Shown one piece after another: positions 24,263 through 33,261 of a stretch of 64,000 bases of DNA. How positions within the stretch are numbered: position 1 is the first letter of the stretch; each line of letters begins with the position of its first letter. Both the position numbers and the translations under genes were made by a program. The DNA lies in contig CAJINV010000003.1 in assembly GCA_905178155.1 (NCBI GenBank), positions 10,175,979 to 10,239,978 on the forward strand. The letters are read 5' to 3'. The notes below the pieces were generated by a model. The model was not told the origin of the DNA. It made no database searches and saw only the letters and a program-made list of their open reading frames with translations. The stretch is from Amoebophrya sp. A120 (lineage: Eukaryota; Sar; Dinophyceae; Syndiniales; Amoebophryaceae).

Positions 24263-24451
24263 GAAAAAGCAGGCGCATCATTGTCGGTACGTGTTTCGTG
24301 CTGTGCCTTTTTCGATCCTGCAGCTCCTGATGTACTATTTTTCTGTGCGAAATACAACCTGGTGGAGAGCTTTGCAATACTGACGTTGCTCCCCAGCAAG
24401 CGGCGGGTGACGACAAATGATTGCGCGAAACTTATTACAGTCTCGCTCTAG
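24263..24451 (+). CDS. putative terminal exon of an unidentified gene
   Basis: An excellent acceptor (TTTTGTTTTCCCCAG) is followed by a frame open for 62 codons and ending at TAG. The product has protein-like composition (FFDPAAPDVLFFCAKYNLVE, LTLLPSKRR) and no low complexity. The GTACGT at 24284 could instead be a donor, making this a 24-nt exon. No upstream partner identified and no family recognised. Confidence 0.3.
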   Translation, partial: EKAGASLSVRVSCCAFFDPAAPDVLFFCAKYNLVESFAILTLLPSKRRVTTNDCAKLITVSL

Positions 24452-24629
24452 GACTAGGAGGTGTGACAAACAACGTCAGCGCACCGGTTGACCGCTTACA
24501 TATTCGTTCCGGAGATCAAAAAATAAAGCAAAATACAAATAGTGATCGGAAAAGATTGAGAGACCACGGAGACCGCATTTCTCGTCCGTTTTTCTGCTGC
24601 GTGCAAGGTCGTTTAGTCCTTGGTCGAAG

Positions 24630-26370
24630 ATGGTGGCTCTCGATGACGTTGTGGCGTTCACCGGCGTGCTTGGGAGCATCGGCATGTGCTCCTATTTTGC
24701 CTTCATGATGATACGAAAGCCAGAGGAAATGCTTGCCAATTTCGGTTATGTAGCGGCGGACAAAGAGCAGCTGTATCCGTTGGTGGTTTCGCTGATGCGC
24801 TACCTGGGGGCCGCGCATATAGCTTTCAGTAACTTTAACGTTAGTACTCGCCCCCTCGTGTACTTGAGTATTCATATGCAGAGAGCCCACGAACGTTCTA
24901 ACCAGGATTGGAGTTTTCTACTTGTCATATTCATCGTCTAAAATCAGTCGAGTGCTCTCTCCGGTGTTGCTTCGTTATAATATAACAAATCTCCCTCAAA
25001 CACTGTTTGATGTTGATCTCCAGGATAAGTGCTTGAAAAAACAAGAGTGACGCAGCCGTGTCGATGCTAGTGGTGGCCTTTTCAGGCGCCCGCCGCCTTT
25101 GATTTTGCTGGCAGGCAATTCGGGGACTCCAAAAATTTCCCAAAAGAAGAAGTGCCCGAAATGAGGACAGCGAACTCGTATGGTGTGGCAGGCGTCGACG
25201 ACTTGGGGCATTCAGGGCGATCCCGATCGCGAAAGCGGCAGCATGGCCGTCGGCTCCAAAGCCGGGGGCAGCTTCGCGACCGAAAGTCACGCTCGCATGA
25301 AAATGAAAAGGAAAGCAAAACAAAACGCAAAGCCTAAGCGCCGTACTTCGTATCGCAGCACTTACGCTGATATCTTTTGGGTCGTCCGTCCGCCGCATCT
25401 ACGGCGCCGTTCGCTTGGGGGGCCCAAGAAACTCGCCAAACTCGCAAAGTTGGGGCCGCTTGTTCATTGGCCGCCATGCTCATTCCGCGCGGCGTGGCGC
25501 CGGCCGCGGGGGTGCGGCTTGGGTGCGCCTAGAATGGAAAATAAAAACCGCGCGCGCCGCACCATTTTTTCACGCGCCCCCCCCTTAGCGTGGGTGTTCC
25601 GCCCGCTTTTCCGCAGCGCGTACTTTTGGAAGCTTCGCCGAAGCTGCAAAAGGCTTGATCCAAGGGAGCCGCTCCGTGCAAGAGTTGTGCGGCCGGTTTC
25701 TGGCTCGAGGCGAGAAAACGCCGCGGACCTCATTGCCTCCCCCCGCGGAGGCGGCAAACTAGTTCTGGCACTACTCAGCACGCTACCCAGCTGAGTCCGC
25801 TTGAGCCCATCGCTACTTGACAGCGATCGGACCGGGCCCGTCAATGTGGCAGGAAGCCTGACACCGATAGATGAGCCAAGTTGTCGAATGGGTACTTACT
25901 TTATATATATAAATATATACATACGAAGTAAGAAAGGTTGTAGAAGATCTAGATCTAGATCTAGTTCGCCCACTCGTGACCATGTTGCGGGATGGATATA
26001 CATCTGCCATTGTCCCCTTTGAACAAATGTCATCTCTCCGCTATCAGGTTTGGTTGCCACCTATTTGTTGGTCTTATCGGTGTTCTACACGGGGCTGTGG
26101 CAGACGTCGTTGACCTTTGTGGTGGTGTATGTTGCTGGCCTGGCCTGCGTGGCGGGGTACCGCGCATTTTACGAGGACCTAAAAACCCCAAAGAACTCGG
26201 CTGTCTCTGTTGAAGCCAACAAGAAGAACTTCAAAATTACCGGCGCGGCCCTGGCGGTCCTGCTATTTGCCGAATTCTTGCTGTGGTTGTACTCTCCGGC
26301 GTACGGGCAAAACTACGTAAACGATGCAGTGTACCCCGCGCTAAAAAATATTATTTATGCAACACTATGA
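24630..26370 (+). CDS. four-transmembrane protein, two exons
   Basis: Exon 1 24630-24828 (ATG start) and exon 2 26048-26370 join through a split AGT codon, giving 173 residues. The 1219-bp intron starts GTAACT and ends CTATCAG. Predicted membrane segments: VAFTGVLGSIGMCSYFAFMM near the N-terminus; a long hydrophobic stretch created by the splice (GAAHIAFS then LVATYLLVLSVFY); LTFVVVYVAGLACVAGY; and ITGAALAVLLFAEFLLWLY near the C-terminus. Loops carry RKPEEML and FYEDLKTPKNS. It is a small polytopic membrane protein; I do not recognise the family. The splice is supported by keeping frame and by completing a membrane segment. The intron carries an (AGATCT)n-like run near 25945 and GC-rich repeat remnants. 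Confidence 0.7.
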
Positions 26371-26779
26371 ATTTTTATTTTGTATAGCTGTTGATCTTGC
26401 TATTTAGCATGAAAGACATTATATACATGCCATTTCGTACTGCATAAAGATAAACATAAATACCTGCGGTACAGTTACAGCTCGACACTGATTAGAGTAG
26501 AACAGATCCCGCACGACAGATCGATCGAGTTTTTGCATGTCGCCGTGACATTGTCGTTTACTTACACGAGAAAAGAAGAAACGAAATAGCAAGGTCGTGC
26601 TCTTGCCTCTCTGCTGGCAATAAGACTTCATAGAAAAAATCGATCCGGATTTTTTTCTTGCATACACTGCACGGGCTGCCCGACAATTTGACCTTCGTCA
26701 AAAACCGCGTCCAAAACTTCTTCCTGCAACACCGGCAGGTGGTGTTGTGAGAAACGCGGCACGGTTTTTCTCTTGTTCC

Positions 26780-27105
26780 ATGAAGATGTTCCCTCCGCTG
26801 TGTGATGGGTGCAGCAAGTAAGTATCCAATGCTGGCTCCTTTGCCTTTATATATTATTGTCTTGATCGTTAACGTTATGTTTATGGGTTGTAGTACTGCT
26901 CTGGCGTTGATTTTTATCGTTTTTTTTCCTCAGTACTATGCGCTGGGATCCCCAGTGTGTCATACTACTTGCAAGCGCCAGCGCCATCTTGGGATCCTTC
27001 CTACTTCACTTCACGTCTAGCGTTGAACATGATTCGTTTCGCTGTCTTTTTCGGAATGGTCGTTCGAATTCGCTTTTATTTGTTCTTGCCGGCCCGACGG
27101 GATAA
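26780..27105 (+). CDS. small single-pass membrane protein, two exons (tentative)
   Basis: Exon 1 26780-26817 encodes MKMFPPLCDGCS and ends at a perfect GTAAGT donor; a 116-bp intron with a T-rich CCTCAG end leads to exon 2 26934-27105. Phases agree and the product is 69 residues, with one membrane segment (CVILLASASAILGSFLL). The N-terminal CDGC could bind metal or be lipidated. An alternative uses a donor in exon 2 (GTCTAG near 27015) and a third exon at about 27214 (SMDEEKQSGEERRLAKVLE). Family unknown. Confidence 0.35.
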
Positions 27106-28034
27106 CTTTGCACCTGCTTTGGCAGAGTGGTTGGACCATCAATGTCAATAACAGCGCGAAGTGGGAGGTGTCGAGCTCTTGTGTTCTCTCATCGTCTCTT
27201 CTGGTGCTGTGCAGATGCAGTATGGATGAAGAAAAGCAGTCAGGAGAGGAACGTCGCCTGGCGAAAGTGCTTGAAGTGGTGTATCTATGTGCATGTAGCT
27301 TCCGCATGCAAATTGAATGATTATGTATTGGTTCTTTGTCAAAACCAAAAGTATAGTGACTGGTGACGACGCTTGCAAAAGAAATGGAGCAGGAGCTAAC
27401 CTATGAAATAGCAATTATATATAGTTACCTACATTACCTATACAGTGTGAACGTCGTCCCAGCAGACGGCTCGTGACGCGAAGCGGTAAGGCAATCCAAT
27501 CGCGAACTTTTCACAAAGATTGCACACCAGCAGAAGTCTGTGTGCGACGGAGCGTCTCATGGATCGTCATAATGTGCGTTTGATCAGATGCACAACTAAA
27601 ACAAGCGTAAAACTTTCATATATCTACTTGAAATTCGAAATCCGAATGAAAATGAATGAGCCAGAGATCTCTCAGTCTGAGGAGGTGTTCCTGTGTGGAA
27701 AATTAGAAAGCATTTTCCAGCTCAATTGAATTTGAAATTCAACAGGATCCCAAATGATCCATGACATCGGTAAAAATTTTTAGAGTTAGACACTGACTCG
27801 CAAAATACAATCCGAATATCTGCAGGATTTCTTTCATTTCACATGTTTTTTAAGAGAGAAGGCGCCTTAGTGTATTTACTTTTTGTTTTTTAATGTTCAC
27901 AGACAGATCAGAAGCAGGACGACCATTACTGTAGAGAAAGGAAGAAGCGCTTTTTTTGTTGTCGTTGACTTTGCAATCGTTATTTTGGTTGCATAGCAGA
28001 CTATGACTACTTGAGAATTGTTTGGTCAAATCAA
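27106..28034. other. spacer
   Basis: Balanced to A/T-rich. A possible exon at 27214-27320 is discussed with the preceding gene. Beyond 27370 I see no coding signal; the sequence has short AT-rich runs. Confidence 0.4.
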
Positions 28035-28056
28035 CCCTAAACCCTAAAACCCTTAG
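28035..28056. repeat. interstitial telomere-type motif (CCCTAAA)
   Basis: CCCTAAACCCTAAAACCCTT: two perfect CCCTAAA units and a decayed third, 23 bases before the ATG of the next gene. TTTAGGG is the telomere repeat of plants and of several alveolates. It may be a relic of end repair or simply part of the 5' leader. Confidence 0.7.
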
Positions 28057-28078
28057 ACTTAGAAGTTTCAGCATCATC

Positions 28079-28482
28079 ATGTTGAGTCGGAGTAATTTGA
28101 TTCAAGAGTTGGACCCTAACGAGCGGGGGAACGGCGGCGAAGTGGCGTTATTGGAACTTGATGGCGCAAAGGCAGCGTATATTCGTAAGGCGGCAGTCTT
28201 CTTTCGATCGACAGTTAAGGATGCTAGGGCTCATGTGAACAAGGAGAATCTTCTTGCGGCGGACAAGACAGCCATCAAGGCATCTAGTGCTGGGTTCAAG
28301 AAGGGATTTTTGTTGAAGTGAGAGCAGGTGGCATGCAGTTGCGCAAGCACTGCTCCTCACACCGGAGAAGGGAGCGGAAGGATTTGTAAAGCAATTTGAG
28401 AAATTGAAATCTGAATCTCAACCAAGTAAGTAAAAGAATAATAGACATTATTAGAAGTCCTGACGACGAGGACTACCTGTAG
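28079..28482 (+). CDS. 114-residue helical protein with very short introns
   Basis: Reading straight from ATG 28079, the frame ends at 28321, but protein-like sequence continues in another frame. Removing 28294-28327 (34 nt, GTTCAA..GAGCAG) and 28430-28454 (25 nt, GTAAAA..ATTAG) gives one frame of 114 residues ending at TAG with an acidic tail (KSPDDEDYL). Product segments: LLELDGAKAAYIRKAAVFF, a Lys/Ala-rich middle, WHAVAQALLLTPEKGAEGF, VKQFEKLKSESQPS. It looks all-helical; no family recognised. For the first junction, removing 10 or 16 nt would also restore frame, so exact boundaries need cDNA. A frameshifted pseudogene is the alternative. Confidence 0.55.
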
Positions 28483-28538
28483 GAGTTGGAGTGTGTGCCA
28501 CACGACTGTCGGGAGGTAGGTAGCAGCTTTTTTGGAAA

Positions 28539-31475
28539 ATGCTTGCAAGCTGCGCATCCTCCCCTGCTGGAGCGACCTCTTGCCCTGGAGCGGGAGCCAC
28601 TGCGACCGACACAGTACTATCGTTGCGGGAGGCACGTAAACAGCGAAAGCAAGCAAAGCAGGTGGCCAAGCAACAGCCTGGAGCGGGGAAGTGCAATTTT
28701 TTCCTTTCCCACAAAGCGCGCTTCTGTAAGTTTCCACAAATGGAGGGCTCGCAATTTTGTGTCTGTCACAACTTAACCACGGCCCCAGCGGCCCCCGCGC
28801 TCGTGGTAGTGGAGCGAGCTCCCATAATTCCAGGTGACTCCTGTTCGATTGTAACAACAAGAATTGACCCGAAATTGGAAACAGTGGCAGTGCCAAATGA
28901 AAACGGGCCCCGAGCAGACCAAAGGCAGGATGATGACGATGTTCTGTGCCAGTTGGTGCCTGAAGCCTATGCAGAAAAAAAGAGAGACAGCTCTCAAGCT
29001 CGACGCGCACGGACACGAGCATGGAACTTCTCGAAAAATGGCGCATCCCGCAATCGCATTCCGTGCCCACTAGATCCCACTCACAGCATCTACGAGGACC
29101 AGTTGGAGAAGCACGTGCAAAAATGTTCTAAAAACGCTCAGGAGAATTTCGTAAAGGCCCAGCCTTGCTATCGCCAGGGATGCAACCTTCTCGGAAAATT
29201 TGAGAATGCACGCGAATGGAGAGGTGAGTTTCGGATTGACGTGAAAGCGGTACGGAACCTCTACCCCGACCGCTTGGTTCAGGAGAAGAATTTTGCAAAG
29301 ATTAAAGCCACCTCAACCTGCATGAAGATGGACGTGCTCAACGGGAACAATGGTCGTAGCCCGGCCACCTCTGAGAAGTTCTCGCAACCGGAGGACGCTG
29401 ACGTGGGAGCCGTAGCACGCGCACGCGAAGATCTACCGCTAAGTTCATCCTCGGCGCACGAAGGCGGAGAAATCGCAAGTGCGCAGTTTTCGAGGAGAGA
29501 TGCCGAGGACGATCACGCAGCGGGGGCGGAGTCGGCGGCTAAGCTTGCGGGGATGATCAAGATTCATGACATGGACCTCTCCTTCTGGCTTCCGCTTGTG
29601 CATGCAGCGTACCGGGCCGCCTGCAAAATGCTTGAGCTCTCGTGTGGCGAAGCGGATGCGCTCGCAAGGGGGTGTCATTTTCGTCGAGGCGGTTCCTTCA
29701 CCAATGTAGGCACCGCACCGAAACCGAATCCCCGAAAGAGCTTTAGTGCAGCGCTGGTTGCGAACAACAATAATAAATCAGATGAGAAGGTGGACCACGA
29801 GCAAGATGTAGGTACAGCTGCCGGCTTTGAGCTTCATCGCCAACGTGAAGCTTTAGGTGAAGCGACCCGGTACACGAACAGTAAAGATAGGCAGGAAGGC
29901 GAACAAGAACAACTAACTGCGACTTCCTTTCCGCCTGCGAAAAAACGACGAAATGCAAATGGGGCAGCCTGGTCGGACGAAATAATGAACTCGATGCCAC
30001 AACCGGCACCGGAAGGACGGGGGCCGGAGCTGCGCCTCGAAGTGGAGAAGCAGGTAGAGGTTCTGGATCGGGTGGCAGAGCGTATCGCCGTGCTAGAAAA
30101 TGCGGATGGCAAGCACAATCAGCAAAGCCGGAGCCTCGTCGAAACTTTTCTCGCAGAGGGGTTGTTAGCCGGATGCGTCACATGCGAACAAGAAACCAAC
30201 CAGGAGGTCAAAATTGGCATAGAAGACTCCTTCGGAACCCATTCACTGATCGGTCGTAGTAGCGACGAAGAGAAACAACTTTTGTCGCCACCGAAAGACG
30301 AAGTAGTCGTGGGCGCTTCCACTAATACTAGGGCTCCTCGCTGCCATGATGAAAGAGCGGGAAAACAGTTAAAATCTCGCGTCACGACAACAACCGGGGT
30401 AGGAGTGCCATTCTTCCTTGAGTATGGAAGCGGGAAAGCGGGTCTCTCGAGGTGGTTGGGGCTTGCATTCTCGGAGCTAGGCGGTGGAGCAGGCGCTGCG
30501 CAGTTTTTTGCGATTGAGCGTGAGGCTCGCCGAAACAAGGCGGAAAACAAGCTGTCGTTGCCCATCACGCGTCTGCGTCTGGACATTGCTGATTTCAATC
30601 TTCAACAGCTGGTCAGGAAGGATCACCCGCACACTATGAAGCCCAGACTGCTGAACAGCGCAGATGGTACACCAAAAAATCCTGGAAGTCATAAGCTTTT
30701 TATTGAAAACGGGCCAAATGCAAATATTAATATTGGAAAAGGGAAAGGCGAAGGCCCTGGCATCAATTTTGCAAAGATGCCCGAAAACCAGAGAACACTG
30801 CTGCAAAATGCCTGGCGCGTGTTTGACAATCGTCCTGCTTGTAGCAGTGTGGTGGTGCACGCTAAACACCTATGCGGCGGTGCAACAGACCTTGCTTTAT
30901 CCAGCCTTGAATGTCTCAGCGAAGACGTTTGCGAAGAACATCCACCGACTGTTGACAACAGCGGAAGCAGGAGCATCACCGCTAAAGTGGGCATTGCCAC
31001 GTGTTGCCACCATCGCTGTGACACAAAGACCTACGTAGCGCCCAAGTTCCTAGAGCTGCTTCTTCGCGAGGTAGCTTCGGGCTGTGTAAAGTTACGCGAC
31101 TCCCAAATCGAGGAAGAGCAGACAACACCGTCAAGGAATGAGGATTCAGACTCGTCGAGCCATAATATCCATACTACAGCTTGCGCCTCGCTTCCGTTGA
31201 TCGCTTCTACTACAGACGCAAGTGAAGGAACCCTGCTGTCACACAGGACGATCACGGTGCAGGAGTTCTTCGAGGCGTTACTTCCTCTGACTTCGTGGGC
31301 CACCTCGGATTTGAACTCGGCCCAGAAGCGGTTCGTCGGCGTGAAGGCGAAACGCATTTTGGACCTGGGGCGAGCCTGGTACTGCCACACCGTATTGGGA
31401 ATGGAGCGCGCACGTCTCCTGAATTACGTCCCTGCAACGACTTCCCCGGAGAACGCAGTGCTACTCGCAATATAG
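28539..31475 (+). CDS. TRM13: tRNA 2'-O-methyltransferase TRM13
   Basis: Single-exon 978-codon frame. Residues 52-77 are the TRM13 CCCH zinc finger (CNFFLSHKARFC, then C74 and H77); residues 176-196 are the U11-48K-type CHHC finger (C176, H182, H192, C196; PCPLDPTHSIYEDQL). The C-terminal half holds the methyltransferase: FLEYGSGKAGLSRWL (SAM-binding loop, near residue 630), LRLDIADF, VVHAKHLCGGATDLAL and GIATCCHHRCD, all hallmarks of the TRM13 domain, then the FFEALLPLTSWAT region. The family methylates the 2'-OH of residue 4 in the acceptor stem of certain tRNAs. It is about twice the length of human or yeast TRM13 because of long low-complexity linkers (residues ~200-620). Start is the first ATG ahead of the zinc finger. 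No intron needed. Confidence 0.93.
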   Translation: MLASCASSPAGATSCPGAGATATDTVLSLREARKQRKQAKQVAKQQPGAGKCNFFLSHKARFCKFPQMEGSQFCVCHNLTTAPAAPALVVVERAPIIPGDSCSIVTTRIDPKLETVAVPNENGPRADQRQDDDDVLCQLVPEAYAEKKRDSSQARRARTRAWNFSKNGASRNRIPCPLDPTHSIYEDQLEKHVQKCSKNAQENFVKAQPCYRQGCNLLGKFENAREWRGEFRIDVKAVRNLYPDRLVQEKNFAKIKATSTCMKMDVLNGNNGRSPATSEKFSQPEDADVGAVARAREDLPLSSSSAHEGGEIASAQFSRRDAEDDHAAGAESAAKLAGMIKIHDMDLSFWLPLVHAAYRAACKMLELSCGEADALARGCHFRRGGSFTNVGTAPKPNPRKSFSAALVANNNNKSDEKVDHEQDVGTAAGFELHRQREALGEATRYTNSKDRQEGEQEQLTATSFPPAKKRRNANGAAWSDEIMNSMPQPAPEGRGPELRLEVEKQVEVLDRVAERIAVLENADGKHNQQSRSLVETFLAEGLLAGCVTCEQETNQEVKIGIEDSFGTHSLIGRSSDEEKQLLSPPKDEVVVGASTNTRAPRCHDERAGKQLKSRVTTTTGVGVPFFLEYGSGKAGLSRWLGLAFSELGGGAGAAQFFAIEREARRNKAENKLSLPITRLRLDIADFNLQQLVRKDHPHTMKPRLLNSADGTPKNPGSHKLFIENGPNANINIGKGKGEGPGINFAKMPENQRTLLQNAWRVFDNRPACSSVVVHAKHLCGGATDLALSSLECLSEDVCEEHPPTVDNSGSRSITAKVGIATCCHHRCDTKTYVAPKFLELLLREVASGCVKLRDSQIEEEQTTPSRNEDSDSSSHNIHTTACASLPLIASTTDASEGTLLSHRTITVQEFFEALLPLTSWATSDLNSAQKRFVGVKAKRILDLGRAWYCHTVLGMERARLLNYVPATTSPENAVLLAI

Positions 31476-32237
31476 AAGCAGTATATCGCGGCTACAAGAT
31501 AATGGGCGACCCTCTTCTTGCTGACCTATAGCTATATTAGAATCCAGGTGGACAAGACAAACAATATTGGCTATCAACAAATCATGCAGACGAATTATAG
31601 CAAAGAATATTACGCACACGCAGGCAGTATGATACCGGTCAAGGGCCCCTAGAAGCATGGCGCCAGAATCAGATTAGCATTCTGAGCCCCGTTGTTCCCC
31701 CAAAGAGGTGAGTTTTCGACTGCAACAGGGGGCTGTTCTCAGTCATGAGATAGCTCGTATTTCGGCCATATTTCTTTCTCGTTCGTCTTCGTGGGCTTGT
31801 CTTTCGTGCTCGTTCGAGATGCCTGGCTCTCAATGCAATCCAGTGCAGACAATTAGCCCTGTTCAGGATTTCTATGCAGAACGAGGGCAGTGCTTCAAGC
31901 TCGCCCGACCATGCGTTTGTGTAAGGCCCTTGCGTGACCACTATATTGTCTTTTTTCGTGCTCTCGTCAAGGCAATCCCAATCGTCATGCTTAAGGGGTC
32001 TCTCGTTAATATGGTACTCGACGTCGATTCAAGCATATTCGTCATCGTGGTGCATTGATTACTCAATTTGATGATATCCGCTTATTAAGTTCATCTTCAT
32101 GTTCGTCATTTTGTGTCTCTTCTTTTTTTTTGCGACTCGATAAGCAAAGATCTCAGTCCGTTTTGGAATGTGATTTGTACAAATGCTCCGTGATGTCCTC
32201 TACCGAAGGCTGAAACCTCCTCTGAGATTGAGTGTGT
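31476..32237. other. spacer with possible old repeat
   Basis: No gene recognised. The part around 31740-31880 resembles 1400-1500 (CTCAATG, CAGTGCAG, TTCAGGA in the same order). It separates TRM13 from dispersed element A. Confidence 0.4.
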
Positions 32238-33046
32238 CTATACTAGCAAAGCCAGCTTCGCCTGGAAGTAGGCATTAGAAGAAACGCAAGTGTCAGCTAA
32301 CAACATCATCTAGATAACAAACCAAAAAGAAAAAAGCGCCGGCTGCACAACAAGGCCGCGGCACACCCAATGTGGTCCATGCGGCTTCGGCGCGCCCAGA
32401 TTGGTCGCTCCCTTTCCGGCGCGCCCAGTCTGGTCGTCCCGGCTCCGGCGCGCCCAGCAGTCTGATCGCCCCGGTTGCGGCGTTCCCGATCTGGTTGCCC
32501 CGGCTTCGGCGCGCCCAATCTGACCAACCCGGCCCCGAACGGCCGGGACGATGTTTGGTTGCTTGGTCCGACGGCCGCCGGACGACTTTCGGTTGCCCGA
32601 CGGCCGTCGGACGACTTTTGGGTGTCCGACGGCTGGCGGACGACTTTGGGCTGTCCGACGGCCGTCGGATGACTTTCGGTTGTCCGACCGCCGTCGGACG
32701 ACTTTTGGGTATCCGACGGCAGTCGGGCAACTTCTGAGTCGTCGGACGACTTTTGGCCGCCCGACGGCTTTCGGATGACTTTGGGCCGTCGGACAACTGT
32801 TGCGCCGTCGGACAACTTTTGGCTGTCCGAGGGCCGTCGGACGAATTTTGGGACGACTTGAAGTCGAAAGCGAAACTCAAACTCCAAGTTGATTCTGAAA
32901 CTCGAAGTCGAAACTGAAACTCAAACTCAAACTCAATGTTGAAACTCAAGCTCAATGTTAAAACTCCAACTCAATGTTGAAACTCAAACTCAAACTCAAT
33001 GCTGAGACTCAAACTCAATGTCGAAACTCAAACTCAAACTGACACT
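32238..33046. repeat. dispersed element A, copy 2, with two further tandem arrays
   Basis: The same leader as at 7452 (CTAGCAAAGCCAGCTTCGCC, AAGTAGGCATTAG) and CGGCGCGCCCAGTCTGGTCG units up to about 32550. Then about ten units of roughly 29 bp based on CGACGGCCGTCGGACGACTTT to 32860, each containing the palindrome GACGGCCGTC, and finally a CTCAAACTCAATGTTGAAA array to 33046. The later arrays are absent from copy 1, so the leader is the constant part and the tandem tail varies. Confidence 0.8.
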
Positions 33047-33261
33047 TGCATTCTTTTATGCCAAGGTAGTTAATATCTATACCAGGATAAGATTAAGCTG
33101 AAATAGTTTTAGTTCAAAATCAAATCTAGATCTGCATTTATTTGATTTTTTTTTTTCGTATTTTCCAGGTCCTTCCAAAATGATACACTCCCACTCCACA
33201 TTCTTTATAGAAGAGAAGCTTCTCATTTCGCAAGGTTGTACAAGCAGAAACTTCGATCACT

